Assembly (NCBI RefSeq): GCF_022669015.1
Contig: NZ_JAKKSL010000001.1
Location: 124,001-188,000 of the forward strand
Direction of reading: 5' to 3'
DNA length: 64,000 nt
DNA from: Colwellia maritima
GTDB taxonomy: Bacteria > Pseudomonadota > Gammaproteobacteria > Enterobacterales > Alteromonadaceae
Shown here: in pieces, positions 1 through 8,821 of the stretch
How the letters are laid out: every line of letters begins with the position of its first letter
How positions within the stretch are numbered: the first letter of the stretch is position 1
Notes under the pieces: generated by a model
The model's database searches: none
What the model was told of the DNA's origin: nothing
Seen by the model: only the letters and a program-made list of their open reading frames with translations
Made by a program: the position numbers and the translations under genes

Positions 1-183
1 AGCTACTAGCATTGCAGATTCTGGTGATACGCCAAAACTCTGGAACAAGAAAAATAGCACAGGCACGATAACAATACCGCCGCCTACACCCAGTAAACCT
101 GCTAAAATTCCTGCGAAAACTCCTGTGGTAACCAATGTCAAAAAAGTGGAGAGATTATTTGTTATAAATTCAATGATATTCAT
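1..183 (-). CDS. TauE/SafE-family membrane permease (partial, N-terminus only)
   Basis: The reverse complement opens with ATG at 183 and reads 61 codons to the window edge without a stop. The N-terminus is a hydrophobic helix with the segment AGLLGVGGGIVIVPVLFF, the glycine-rich first helix typical of TauE/SafE (formerly DUF81) permeases, which are inner-membrane proteins linked to export or uptake of sulfite, sulfonates and related anions. The rest lies outside the window, so substrate cannot be inferred. A perfect 13-bp inverted repeat about 90 bp upstream (271-302) is a candidate operator for it. Family is fairly sure; function is not. Confidence 0.75.
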   Translation of the reverse strand, partial: MNIIEFITNNLSTFLTLVTTGVFAGILAGLLGVGGGIVIVPVLFFLFQSFGVSPESAMLVA

Positions 184-270
184 TAATTACTACTTCTATT
201 TTGTCGAATTTTTCGCGCTTTAGCTATTTCTTAAACCGAGATCAGGTTATTTAAATAAATGGAGGATAGT

Positions 271-302
271 CATATTAATAGACTTTTGTGTCTATTAATA
301 TG
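271..302. promoter_or_regulatory. Perfect 13-bp inverted repeat, candidate operator
   Basis: catattaatagac (271-283) is mirrored exactly by gtctattaatatg (290-302) around a 6-base spacer. A further direct half-site copy, taatagac, follows at about 307-314. The long perfect arms and the position about 90 bp upstream of the TauE/SafE start suggest a binding site for a dimeric regulator. It has no T-tract on either strand, so a terminator is less likely. The regulator is not in the window. Confidence 0.5.
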
Positions 303-340
303 ATTTTAATAGACAGAGATATAACAATTATCACACGATT

Positions 341-393
341 ATGTCTACGTAAGTATGTCTATGAAGGTCTGTCGATGTAGGTATGTCGCGAAT
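341..393. repeat. Degenerate 14-bp tandem repeat, about 3.7 units
   Basis: Units begin at 341, 355, 369 and 383: atgtctacgtaagt, atgtctatgaaggt, ctgtcgatgtaggt, then a partial atgtcgcgaat. The 14-base period is the same as in the repeat at 472-513, though the unit differs. Function unknown. Confidence 0.6.
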
Positions 394-471
394 ACACATT
401 GTTTGAACTAACACAAACGCGCTACATTGATCGAACACTGGGCTACCAAACTCAACATTGGATATTACCCC

Positions 472-513
472 TGCATAATTCAATATGCATAATTCAAAAT
501 GCATAATTCAAAA
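472..513. repeat. Three 14-bp tandem repeats (TGCATAATTCAAAA)
   Basis: Units at 472-485, 486-499 and 500-513. Units 2 and 3 are identical and unit 1 differs at one base (TA instead of AA at the end). The array ends about 35 bp before the stop of the mesD-like gene. It may be slippage-derived, or an array of regulatory or terminator-proximal sites. Confidence 0.8.
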
Positions 514-548
514 ATAACCTTCAACAAGTCTTTATAAACTGGTTAGCG

Positions 549-1578
549 TTAAGCCAAAAGTTCTTTTCTCACGATTTCTGCACCTGCGCTTAAGGCATTT
601 AACTTAGCGTTTGCCACATCATGAGGTAATGGAGCCATACCACAGTTAGTGCAAGGATAGAGCTTGTCGGCATCTACATATTTCAGTGCTTTACGCAGGG
701 TATTGGCAACTTCCTCTGGTGTTTCAATAGTATTAGTTGCCACGTCAATAGCACCCACCATCACTTTTTTACCTCGAATAAGCTCAAGTAGTTCAATAGG
801 AACATGGGAGTTGTGACATTCTAATGAGATAATATCGATATTCGATTTTTGCAATTTAGGGAAAGCTTCTTCATATTGTCGCCATTCTGATCCTAATGTT
901 TTTTTCCAGTCTGTATTCGCTTTGATGCCATAGCCATAGCAAATATGCACAGCTGTTTCACATTTCAGCCCTTCAATTGCTCTTTCTAAACAAGCGATGC
1001 CCCACTCATTTACCTCATCAAAAAACACATTAAATGCGGGCTCATCAAACTGGATAATATCAACACCAAACCGCTTCTAATTCTTTGGCTTCTTGATTGA
1101 GTATTATGGCAAATTCCCAAGCGAGTTTTTCACGACTTTTATAATGGTCATCATAAAGCGTGTCTATCATCGTCATGGGACCTGGCAAAGCCCATTTTAT
1201 CGGTTGCTTGGTTTGCTGACGTAAAAACTTGGCATCTTCAACAAAAACAGGCTTTTGTCGACTAACTGGGCCAACAACCGTTGGTACATTGGCATCATAG
1301 CGATCACGAATTTTAACGGTCTTACGTTTCTCAAAATCAACACCGTTAAGGTGTTCAATAAACGTCGTTACAAAATGTTGGCGCGTTTGCTCACCATCAC
1401 TAACAATATCAATACCGGCTTGTTGTTGGTCTTGCAATGACAAGCGTAAAGCATCGTGTTTGCCTGAAATTAATTCATCACCCTGCAATTTCCAAGGTGA
1501 CCAAAGTGTCTCAGGTTCTGCAAGCCAAGCCGGTTTAGGCAAGCTGCCTGCTGTTGAAGTCGGTAGTAGTGTTTTCAT
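549..1578 (-). CDS. mesD: MetE-like methionine synthase, MesD-type (frameshifted)
   Basis: Two abutting minus-strand frames (1060-1578 and 549-1028, extendable to about 1065) together encode one protein of about 342 residues, the size of the catalytic half of cobalamin-independent methionine synthase. The N-terminal part starts MKTLLPTSTAGSLPKP. The C-terminal part keeps the expected zinc ligands: H and C in VHICYG, E in SLECHNSH, and C in YPCTNCG. The N-terminal folate-binding half of full MetE is absent. DUF1852 (mesX) lies 80 bp upstream on the same strand; MetE-like proteins with this partner form the MesD family, described as making methionine without methylfolate and needing MesX and oxygen. 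One base shift near 1065 breaks the frame, probably a sequencing error. The MesD assignment rests on size plus partner. Confidence 0.8.
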
Positions 1579-1658
1579 AGTAAATGATGCCGTATATTTG
1601 TGTTATTTAAAGTAAAGTATTGAACATAGCTATTAAACTGGATTCTTTAAAGTGATGG

Positions 1659-2633
1659 CTAAGCGTAATTAGCAGACCATTGTTCAAGCACAGTTTGGTA
1701 GGGTTTAATGAAGTGCTCTTCAGCAAATTTTCCTTGCTCATTACCTAATCGACTACGTTCTTCTCGGTCATAAACAATTTGCGTTAATGAATGGTCTTGG
1801 TTCTTCAAATTTGGCTGATAAGATTTTCCTGCTGCAGCATTTGCATTATATATTTCTGGTCGATAGATTTTTTGAAAAGTTCCCATAGTGCTAATGGTAC
1901 TTATCAGTTCAAGACTAGTGTAATCATTCAGTAAATCACCAAAAAAATAGAAAGCCAAAGGCGCTACACTGTTTGGTGGCATAAAATAACGAACCTGCAA
2001 GCCCATTTTTTGGAAATATAATTCAGTTAACGATGATTCATTTGGCTGATATTCGACACCCAATACTGGATGCTGATTTTCAGTTCTATGATACGTTTTG
2101 TTATCTGAAACACTGAGACATATAACGGGTGTTTTCTTAAAATTTTGTTGGTAAGCTTCTGAATTTACAAAATACTGAAAAAGTTTCCCGTGCAGTTCAC
2201 CAAAGTTATCTGGAATACTAAATTTAGACTGTCCTTTATTATGAGCCTGCAGTAATACACTAAAATCATAATCTCGCACATAGGAAGAAAAATTATTGCC
2301 AACAATGCCTTCAATGCGTTTGTTAGTTTTATGATCAACGACATTTGTTTTCAATACTTCAATAGATGGGAATGCTTGACCACTGCCTTCAATATCCATA
2401 TCAACGGAAATTATTTCAAGTTTTACAGAGTAACGATCACCTTGCGGATTATCCCAGTGCGCTAAGGCGTTAAAGCTGTTGTCGATCATCTTTAACGCAT
2501 TACGTAAGTTCGCTTGGCGGTATTTTCCTCGTGCCAAATTAGCAAAGTTAGTAGTGATGCGAGTATTTTCCGAGGGATGATAATCTTCATCGAGACAAAT
2601 GCTTTTAATTGTAAAGGTAAAATCGTTATTCAT
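1659..2633 (-). CDS. mesX: DUF1852 protein MesX, partner of MesD
   Basis: Intact 324-residue protein, full length for the DUF1852 family, with the conserved stretches RITTNFANLARG near the N-terminus and FNALAHWDNPQGDRYSVKLE around residues 53-72. No signal peptide or membrane segment is visible, so it is probably cytosolic. DUF1852 proteins occur almost only next to MetE-like MesD genes and were named MesX because MesD needs them; the chemistry is unresolved but oxygen-dependent. It is the first gene of a likely two-gene operon, with mesD 80 bp downstream. ATG at 2633 is the natural start. Confidence 0.85.
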   Translation of the reverse strand: MNNDFTFTIKSICLDEDYHPSENTRITTNFANLARGKYRQANLRNALKMIDNSFNALAHWDNPQGDRYSVKLEIISVDMDIEGSGQAFPSIEVLKTNVVDHKTNKRIEGIVGNNFSSYVRDYDFSVLLQAHNKGQSKFSIPDNFGELHGKLFQYFVNSEAYQQNFKKTPVICLSVSDNKTYHRTENQHPVLGVEYQPNESSLTELYFQKMGLQVRYFMPPNSVAPLAFYFFGDLLNDYTSLELISTISTMGTFQKIYRPEIYNANAAAGKSYQPNLKNQDHSLTQIVYDREERSRLGNEQGKFAEEHFIKPYQTVLEQWSANYA

Positions 2634-2802
2634 CGTTATCTGGTATCCAATTGTCTGATTTAAAATTTGAGTTTATGCTTTGCTCTTTCTGGGCTTTATT
2701 AATAAATTTCCGCGGGAAACTAAAAATTAACGGTAATATTGCCATGCGTTAAGAGTACTGTGTGTTTTATACGTGGTTTATATCATGAATAAAATTGATT
2801 TA

Positions 2803-2822
2803 ATTTCATGGAATCATGAAAT
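2803..2822. promoter_or_regulatory. Palindrome ATTTCATG-N4-CATGAAAT, candidate operator
   Basis: A perfect 8+8 bp inverted repeat with spacer GAAT, about 170-190 bp upstream of mesX. TCATGA-type half-sites recur nearby (around 2783). It could be a regulator site controlling the mesX-mesD unit. The regulator is unknown, and no motif identical to MetJ or MetR consensus was seen. Confidence 0.35.
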
Positions 2823-2999
2823 ATATGCATATGTTTCTTTGATTTGTAGATTTGATGGTATGCGGGGCCTGATCTCAGAGATATTTAATCAGACATTTCG
2901 ACGTAAATTATTTAACCTGAATTCGGCTTAACTCGGCTCAATTAGTTAGATACTGGCAGATAACCAAAAACATTTTCTTCTCTATTTGTAGGTTTATTT

Positions 3000-3037
3000 G
3001 CAGGCTAAAGGATTGAGCAATCCTTTAGCCTGCTTTT
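3000..3037. terminator. Long perfect hairpin, probable transcription terminator
   Basis: A 15-bp perfect stem, GCAGGCTAAAGGATT (3000-3014) and its complement (3019-3033), with a 4-base loop and TTTT following on the + strand. It lies 55 bp past the stop of the minus-strand chemoreceptor gene, so it probably ends that transcript even though the T-tract on the minus side is weak. Confidence 0.6.
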
Positions 3038-3090
3038 GAAGTTAAAGACGTTCCACAGTTAAAATCCATAAACGAATGTAATTCGCTCAT

Positions 3091-5070
3091 CTATACTTTG
3101 AACTTACTCGCCATATCTTGTAATGATGCCGCTAGCCTTGCCTGTTCTCTAGCTGTTACCAATATTTGATTGGCTCCTGTTGTGGTTTCAACAGATTTTT
3201 CTTCAATTGATACCACATTCTGAGCGATATCCTTTGTTACTTCAGCTTGTTCTTCAATTGCCGTTGCAATATGGTCTGTCATTTCAAAAATATCACCTAC
3301 GGAATGAGTGATTTCTTCTAATATATTTTCAACCCCTTTCGAATTTTCAACCGCTTCTGCCGCTTTTCTCTGACTTGTTTCAATAACGTTATACGCTGAA
3401 TTCGCATCACTTTGCAGAGATAAAATAAAGTTTTCAATTTCAGAGGTAGATTCTTGCGTGCGTTGTGCCAATGTTCGAACTTCATCTGCAACAACCGCAA
3501 AACCTCGACCTTGCTCCCCTGCTCTCGCCGCTTCTATCGCCGCATTTAATGCAAGTAAATTGGTTTGTTCTGCTACAGATTTAATGACATCAACAACACT
3601 GGTAATATTACTGCTACTTTCATGCAAACTATTAATCTGAAGTGCCAAACCATCAATTTCTTGCGCGAGTGCTTCTATCGAATGATAAGATTTTTGTGTG
3701 GTACTTAAACCACTTTTAGCTTTTTCATCGGCAATTTTAGCCGAAGCAACTGTATTCTGAGTACTATTAGCTACTTCTTTAACCGTAGCAGATAACTGCT
3801 CTATCGCGGTGGCAATCAAGGCAATACCGCTTTGCTGATCAAAAAGTGATTTAGAGTTGTATTCACAGGTTTGTGCCGTTTCTTCTGATGTTGAAGCCAG
3901 TGCCATACTCGAAGATGAAAGATCTTTAATAACACTGGAAAAACCATGTAACGTTTTATTTAACGATAGGGAAATTTGACCTAATTCACTTTCTCCTTCG
4001 TGTGAACTTCGCACACTTAAGTCATTATCATTTCTAACTTTGTACAATACTGCCGTTAGATTTTTTACCCTATTTGTTAGTTCATTAATGATATAAAAAC
4101 TAATAATTAGTGCTAGCGCAATTAATAAAGTACTCGCAATAATATTGAATACCATAGTGTTAAAAGCGTCATTTTGCTTTACTTTAACTAAGGCGAGTAT
4201 TTCATTACTTAATTGACTTTCTATTTTTTTAAGCTGCCCTATTCGTTCCGTAGATTTGGTAAACCAATATTCAGCATCAATACTAAAATCATTTTGCTTA
4301 GCATAGGCAATACTACGCATTTTTTCGACTTCTTTTACTGCACTATTTTCTAGTTGTTCAGTAAAAAATTTAATGTTTTTCGCATTACTAAAACTCACAA
4401 AATTATCGAAGTAGGTTTTTTGCTCGCTCACTAAGGTAACAAATTTAACAAACATACCTGGGCCAAATTTACCCTCGGCAAAAGTATTACTTAATACAGC
4501 TCTTTCGATGCCCGCACGCTCTTTACCCTGTAAAAAATTAAAATATGCGATGGTTTCTTTGGTCACTAAAGCATCTGAACTAGTTTCAGCATTTAAAATA
4601 GCCACACTTAATAGATCTTTATTTAATTGAGTATAGTAACTTAAAGCTTCCCCAATAGAGATGGATTGAGCATCAACTTGTCGGCGTATAGCCGTTAATT
4701 TTTGTAATGATGTTTCAATAACAGAATTTAATTTAAGCACCCGGTTGTCGGAAAAGGAGGTGTTAGACCAAAAACTGTCTTTTTTAGTGCGCTTTTGATT
4801 AGTGTTTTGACGCCGGCTTTTTAATTTACTGCCAAATTTAGTACCATTAGAGCCTAGAAAGCCCGCGGTCATTCCTCTTTCTTTCTGTAATTCATGCACC
4901 AATTCGCTATAAACCACTGATAGTTCAGTTAACGGCGCTATAGCAGACATCTCATTTTTAATAGTAACGTTGCCAAATATTGCATTGATACTTAACCATA
5001 AAAATCCTAACGTCGGTAGGGTGAGTAAAGCATAGATTTTCTTTCTAAAAGACAGGTTGGAAATATTCAT
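3091..5070 (-). CDS. Methyl-accepting chemotaxis protein with NIT (nitrate/nitrite sensor) domain
   Basis: Intact 659-residue receptor. Order: short cytoplasmic start, TM1 at about 12-30, a periplasmic region of about 270 residues, TM2 at about 305-330 ([20 protein letters not shown]), HAMP at about 330-385, then a signalling domain to the C-terminus. The periplasmic part carries [16 protein letters not shown], the signature of NIT domains that bind nitrate or nitrite. The signalling hairpin tip is intact ([18 protein letters not shown]). It should pass ligand state to CheA/CheW at the inner membrane. No chemotaxis genes adjoin it, as usual for orphan receptors. Nitrate as ligand follows from the family; it is not shown. 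Confidence 0.88.
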   Translation of the reverse strand: MNISNLSFRKKIYALLTLPTLGFLWLSINAIFGNVTIKNEMSAIAPLTELSVVYSELVHELQKERGMTAGFLGSNGTKFGSKLKSRRQNTNQKRTKKDSFWSNTSFSDNRVLKLNSVIETSLQKLTAIRRQVDAQSISIGEALSYYTQLNKDLLSVAILNAETSSDALVTKETIAYFNFLQGKERAGIERAVLSNTFAEGKFGPGMFVKFVTLVSEQKTYFDNFVSFSNAKNIKFFTEQLENSAVKEVEKMRSIAYAKQNDFSIDAEYWFTKSTERIGQLKKIESQLSNEILALVKVKQNDAFNTMVFNIIASTLLIALALIISFYIINELTNRVKNLTAVLYKVRNDNDLSVRSSHEGESELGQISLSLNKTLHGFSSVIKDLSSSSMALASTSEETAQTCEYNSKSLFDQQSGIALIATAIEQLSATVKEVANSTQNTVASAKIADEKAKSGLSTTQKSYHSIEALAQEIDGLALQINSLHESSSNITSVVDVIKSVAEQTNLLALNAAIEAARAGEQGRGFAVVADEVRTLAQRTQESTSEIENFILSLQSDANSAYNVIETSQRKAAEAVENSKGVENILEEITHSVGDIFEMTDHIATAIEEQAEVTKDIAQNVVSIEEKSVETTTGANQILVTAREQARLAASLQDMASKFKV

Positions 5071-5136
5071 ATGTTCCCTAATTTTTGGTAATAAACGGAT
5101 GACTATTTGGGTTACTAATTTTTTCGATTAAATCTA

Positions 5137-5164
5137 AGTATAGAAGTAAAATTCAAATGAACAA
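5137..5164 (-). promoter_or_regulatory. Possible sigma-70 promoter of the chemoreceptor
   Basis: On the minus strand TTGTTC (5159-5164) and TATACT (5137-5142) are separated by 16 bases, about 70 bp upstream of the chemoreceptor ATG. The match is reasonable but AT-rich DNA yields such pairs by chance. Confidence 0.35.
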
Positions 5165-5296
5165 TCTGAATTCTTTTCACTTGTACTAAAATACGACTAT
5201 AAACCTTGAATTTATAAGGCTTGAAATGTCTAAATTAAGTCTGACAACGTTGTAATTATATAATGATACTTATGAGTCAGCACAGCAATTTTTGGT

Positions 5297-5324
5297 AAAA
5301 AAAAACCGGTAGCTAGGCTACCGG
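5297..5324 (-). terminator. Intrinsic terminator of the candidate sRNA
   Basis: Stem of 8 GC-rich pairs with loop TAG and a 9-base U-tract in the minus-strand RNA. It is one of the two cleanest intrinsic terminators in the window. Confidence 0.85.
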
Positions 5325-5388
5325 CGGATTAGCTATGAGGAGAGCTAGAATATTCAATTATTACAACAATCGTTCACATAGGGGAACA
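5297..5388 (-). ncRNA. Candidate small RNA of about 92 nt
   Basis: A near-consensus promoter (5395-5423) fires on the minus strand with a start expected near 5388. About 65 nt later comes a strong intrinsic terminator: 8-bp stem CCGGTAGC/GCTACCGG (5306-5324), 3-base loop, then nine U (5297-5305). The RNA has no convincing ORF, can fold a small 5' hairpin (GTTC...GAAC at about 5370-5385), and ends more than 220 nt before the chemoreceptor gene, so it is not that gene's leader. The promoter-short transcript-rho-independent terminator layout is typical of Hfq-type trans-acting sRNAs. I do not recognise it as a named family. Confidence 0.6.
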
Positions 5389-5394
5389 ATTGTA

Positions 5395-5423
5395 ATTATA
5401 GAGTAGATGCTCTAATGGTGCAA
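5395..5423 (-). promoter_or_regulatory. Near-consensus sigma-70 promoter for the candidate sRNA
   Basis: Minus strand: TTGCAC (5418-5423), 17-base spacer, TATAAT (5395-5400). The -10 is perfect, the spacing ideal, and the -35 matches four of six positions. Confidence 0.7.
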
Positions 5424-5616
5424 GCACTTTTTGTAATTAAATTACAATTCTGTTGTTTTATTACCAAAAAACAGAAAAAAATAATTATAGTAAGCGGTAA
5501 TACAATGATTTTTTCAACTTCACACTGTTTTAAATCAACAAAAAGTCAGCCTATATTTGGTGTTCTTACCGACTTACAGTAAACTAGGGGCAATCTTTGT
5601 TATTAGTGAATATAAA

Positions 5617-6408
5617 ATGGCAGTTCAACAACACGATCAAACATCAGACCTTCAAAATACTCCCTCAGAGAACACTACTCACTTTGGTTATAAAACCGTT
5701 GATAAAGAAGATAAAGTCTCGATGGTTGCAGGCGTTTTTCATTCGGTTGCGAAACAATATGATGTAATGAATGACCTGATGTCATTTGGTATACATCGTT
5801 TATGGAAACGCTTTACTATCGACGCAAGTGGTGTACGACCAGGTAATGCAGTGCTTGATTTAGCCGGTGGAACAGGTGACTTAACCGCGAAATTCTCACA
5901 GCTTGTAGGTAAGGACGGTACGGTTGTACTTGCCGATATCAACAGCTCTATGCTCAATGTTGGTAGAGACAAATTACGTGATAAGGGCTTAGTGCAAAAC
6001 ATAAAATATGTACAAGCCAATGCCCAGTATTTACCCTTTGAAGACAATACTTTTGATATTGTTACTATCGCTTTTGGTTTACGTAACGTTACTGATAAAG
6101 ACATGGCATTACGTTCTATTTATCGCGTGTTAAAACCAGGTGGACGTTTATTAGTATTAGAGTTTTCTAAACCAGAGCATGAGCTATTAAATAAAGCATA
6201 TGATTTCTATTCATTTAATATTTTACCTAAAATGGGTGAGTTAGTCGCGAAAGATGGTGGTAGTTATCAATACCTTGCAGAATCTATCCGTATGCATCCC
6301 GATCAAGAAACATTGAAAGCAATGATGGATGAAGCAGGATTTGAGCAAACGAGTTATAAAAATTTAACCGGTGGCGTCGTTGCTTTACATAAAGGTTATA
6401 AATTTTAA
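5617..6408 (+). CDS. ubiE: Ubiquinone/menaquinone C-methyltransferase UbiE
   Basis: Class I SAM-dependent methyltransferase that C-methylates the demethylated benzoquinol (and naphthoquinol) intermediate in ubiquinone and menaquinone synthesis. The SAM motif DLAGGTGDL is clear, with FGLRNVTD and the family C-terminus [15 protein letters not shown] at 5617 gives 263 residues, near the usual 251; a TTG at 5557 would add an unsupported extension. ubiJ and ubiB follow on the same strand in the order seen in E. coli. Intact. Confidence 0.95.
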   Translation: MAVQQHDQTSDLQNTPSENTTHFGYKTVDKEDKVSMVAGVFHSVAKQYDVMNDLMSFGIHRLWKRFTIDASGVRPGNAVLDLAGGTGDLTAKFSQLVGKDGTVVLADINSSMLNVGRDKLRDKGLVQNIKYVQANAQYLPFEDNTFDIVTIAFGLRNVTDKDMALRSIYRVLKPGGRLLVLEFSKPEHELLNKAYDFYSFNILPKMGELVAKDGGSYQYLAESIRMHPDQETLKAMMDEAGFEQTSYKNLTGGVVALHKGYKF

Positions 6409-6519
6409 GCGTTAGGTTTAATTATTCATGTTAAATCATACATAATTTAATATGTGCTTTAATCACGTACTTTTAACAACTACTTTTAACAACTAACAGT
6501 GCAAGGCAAGGCTACTTTA

Positions 6520-7128
6520 ATGTTGCAGCAAGTATTCTTTTCATCAATAGAATTTGTGATAAACAAAGTATTATCATTAAATACAGATCCTATTGATCTA
6601 AAAAAACTAGAACAAAAAACACTGACTATAATGCTGTCTGAGTTAAGTTTTCCTATCAGTTTAACGGTAAGTAGCAACAAAGTGATCGTATCGGGATTAA
6701 CAGAACGCGCTGATTGTACGGTGAACACGAGTTTAAATACTTTACAAGCATTACAAGCAAAACAGTCCTTAACCGAATTGATTAAACAAAATAAACTCGA
6801 TTTGACCGGCGATATAAAAATTGCACAACAATTCACCCGACTTGCAGAAAGCCTAAATATAGATTGGCAAAGTGAATTAGCAGATCATATTGGTGACATG
6901 CCAACCCATAAACTAATGCAATTTGGCAAACAAGTTACTGATAAAATTAAATTTACCGCTAAACAAATCGAAGCTGATGCATCAGAATATATTGTGCATG
7001 AAAAACGCTTAGTAGTCACACGCAGCCAAATTGACAATTTTAATCTGGAAGTTAACCAAATTTGTAGTCGGGTTGACCAAATAGCCCAACGCATAGACGA
7101 ATTAACCAAAGGACATACAAACACGTGA
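6520..7128 (+). CDS. ubiJ: Ubiquinone biosynthesis accessory factor UbiJ (SCP2 domain)
   Basis: About 202 residues from ATG 6520 ([12 protein letters not shown]), preceded by a purine-rich AAGGCAAGG; an in-frame GTG at 6499 is an alternative. The N-terminal half is SCP2-like lipid-binding, and the C-terminus is a predicted amphipathic/coiled helix ([20 protein letters not shown]). In E. coli UbiJ organises the soluble Ubi complex with UbiK and probably binds the polyprenyl intermediates. It sits between ubiE and ubiB, and its stop overlaps the ubiB start by 4 bases (GTGA), implying translational coupling. The identification rests largely on synteny and size. Confidence 0.88.
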   Translation: MLQQVFFSSIEFVINKVLSLNTDPIDLKKLEQKTLTIMLSELSFPISLTVSSNKVIVSGLTERADCTVNTSLNTLQALQAKQSLTELIKQNKLDLTGDIKIAQQFTRLAESLNIDWQSELADHIGDMPTHKLMQFGKQVTDKIKFTAKQIEADASEYIVHEKRLVVTRSQIDNFNLEVNQICSRVDQIAQRIDELTKGHTNT

Positions 7129-8786
7129 GTAACAAACGACTGTATCACATTGTTAAAACATTTTTGCATTATGGATTAGACGAGTTAGTGCCAAAAAAAA
7201 TGTTACCTTGGTATGCTAAACTAGGTCGTTTCTCTTTATTTTGGTTGCAAAACAAACATAAACAAAAGCCTGTTGCTCAACGTTTTCGTTTAGCTATTGA
7301 GTCGCTAGGTCCTGTTTTTATTAAATTTGGTCAAATGCTCTCAACAAGGCGTGATTTATTACCGCCCGACTTCGCCGATGAACTAGCCTTATTACAAGAT
7401 CAAGTCACCCCCTTTGATGGCGAATTAGCCAAACAGCTGATTATCGATGCCATGGGCATTGAGATGTTCACACAACATTTTATTAATTTTGACAGCAAAC
7501 CACTTGCCTCCGCCTCCATTGCTCAAGTTCATACAGCCACATTAATTAGAAACCCCGTTGAAGAAAACAATTCACATAAAGAACAAACTAAAGTCGTTAT
7601 CAAAGTACTTCGTCCTGATATTTACAAGACTATTTTAGCTGATGTTAAGGTGATGTCTCGTATTGCCTCCATTGTTGCCCGATGGTTACCTGATGGCAAA
7701 CGTTTACGTCCTGTTGAAGTAGTCGCTGAATACAAAAAAACAATTCTAGACGAATTAGATCTCAACCGTGAGGGTGCTAATGCTATTCAACTGAAACGCA
7801 ATTTTGAACAAGGTCGAGAATATGACAAAGTACTTTATGTTCCCGAGATTTACAGTGAGTACAGTAACAAAAACGTTTTGGTCATGGAGCGGATCTACGG
7901 AATAGGTGTTGGAGAAGTTAACACCTTGAATGACCTTGGTGTTGATATGAAATTATTAGCTGAGCGAGGCGTGGAAGTTTTTTTCACACAAGTATTCAGA
8001 GACAGCTTTTTTCATGCTGATATGCACCCTGGTAATGTATTTGTTGATGCCACAAATCCTGCTGATCCCACCTGGATTGCTATAGATTGTGGAATTGTTG
8101 GTACCTTAAATCGTGAAGACAAACGTTATTTGGCCGAAAACTTTGTCGCCTTTTTTAATCGTGATTACCGTAAAGTAGCGCAATTGCACGTTGACTCAGG
8201 TTGGGTGCCTGCGAGCACCAGTGTAGATGAGTTTGAATTTGCTATTCGTGCCGTTTGTGAGCCAATATTTAATAAGCCACTTTCTGAGATTTCTTTCGGC
8301 CAAGTGTTAGTTAACTTATTTAACACAGCACGCCGTTTTAATATGGAAGTTCAACCACAACTTGTGCTTTTACAAAAAACCTTGCTTTACATTGAGGGTT
8401 TAGGAAGACAGCTTTACCCACAATTAGACTTATGGCAAACAGCTAAACCCTTTTTAGAAAATTGGGTAAAAGAACAAATGGGCGTTAAAGCTGTTTTTTC
8501 CAAGATCAAAGACAACATCCCATTTTGGAATGAAAAACTGCCTGAAATTCCAGATTTAATTTATGATTATTTAAAAGCAGGTAAAGATAGTCAACAGCAA
8601 CAAATGCAGTTAATGGAGAAAATAGCACAGCAACAACAAGCCAGTAATCAACGCTTAATGTTTGGAGTGTTAGCTGCAGGCTTAATCATTAGCTCAACAT
8701 TACTATTGAACGAAGGTAATATTTTATTTTCGTCAATCAGTGGTATTGCTGCTGTACTTTGCTTTGTTTACTCAATCAATAAATAA
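7125..8786 (+). CDS. ubiB: UbiB, ADCK/UbiB atypical kinase-like ATPase for ubiquinone synthesis
   Basis: Intact, 553 residues (E. coli 546). It has the family KxGQ-type motif [11 protein letters not shown], the alanine-rich nucleotide loop [11 protein letters not shown], the catalytic/metal motif [10 protein letters not shown] and IAIDCGIVG. Two hydrophobic helices at the C-terminus (about 507-550) anchor it to the inner membrane. UbiB/COQ8 proteins are ATPases thought to mobilise lipid quinone precursors. GTG start at 7125 overlaps ubiJ. The downstream tatABC genes common in enterobacteria are absent here; rep lies convergent 35 bp away. Confidence 0.95.
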   Translation: MSNKRLYHIVKTFLHYGLDELVPKKMLPWYAKLGRFSLFWLQNKHKQKPVAQRFRLAIESLGPVFIKFGQMLSTRRDLLPPDFADELALLQDQVTPFDGELAKQLIIDAMGIEMFTQHFINFDSKPLASASIAQVHTATLIRNPVEENNSHKEQTKVVIKVLRPDIYKTILADVKVMSRIASIVARWLPDGKRLRPVEVVAEYKKTILDELDLNREGANAIQLKRNFEQGREYDKVLYVPEIYSEYSNKNVLVMERIYGIGVGEVNTLNDLGVDMKLLAERGVEVFFTQVFRDSFFHADMHPGNVFVDATNPADPTWIAIDCGIVGTLNREDKRYLAENFVAFFNRDYRKVAQLHVDSGWVPASTSVDEFEFAIRAVCEPIFNKPLSEISFGQVLVNLFNTARRFNMEVQPQLVLLQKTLLYIEGLGRQLYPQLDLWQTAKPFLENWVKEQMGVKAVFSKIKDNIPFWNEKLPEIPDLIYDYLKAGKDSQQQQMQLMEKIAQQQQASNQRLMFGVLAAGLIISSTLLLNEGNILFSSISGIAAVLCFVYSINK

Positions 8787-8821
8787 ATAGCAGCCCATAA
8801 ATAAAGATATGCTGTTTAAGG

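Larger units (their letters stand above)
184..548. other. Intergenic spacer with inverted repeat and two tandem repeats
   Basis: No ORF is supported here. The spacer lies upstream of the tauE-like gene and downstream of mesD, both on the minus strand. It holds a perfect inverted repeat (271-302), a degenerate 14-bp tandem repeat (341-393) and a near-perfect 14-bp tandem repeat (472-513), listed separately. Confidence 0.7.
2634..3090. other. Intergenic region upstream of mesX
   Basis: 457 bp between the mesX start and the chemoreceptor stop, with no supportable ORF. It contains the palindrome at 2803-2822 and the hairpin at 3000-3037. The leader of mesX is long and AT-rich. I did not recognise a SAM or cobalamin riboswitch. 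A weak MetJ-box-like pair at 2891-2906 was not accepted. Confidence 0.5.
5071..5616. other. Intergenic region between mcp and ubiE, holding a candidate sRNA gene
   Basis: 546 bp with no supportable protein gene. It contains a promoter-like pair for the chemoreceptor (5137-5164) and a complete minus-strand small-RNA unit: promoter 5395-5423 and transcript 5297-5388 with its terminator. From 5424 to 5616 it is AT-rich and should carry the ubiE promoter, which I could not place. Confidence 0.6.

Noticed and set aside
2891..2906. Tandem MetJ-box-like octamers (agacattt cgacgtaa) upstream of mesX
   Set aside because: Only 6 and 5 of 8 positions match AGACGTCT and the pair lies over 250 bp from the start codon; too weak to call.
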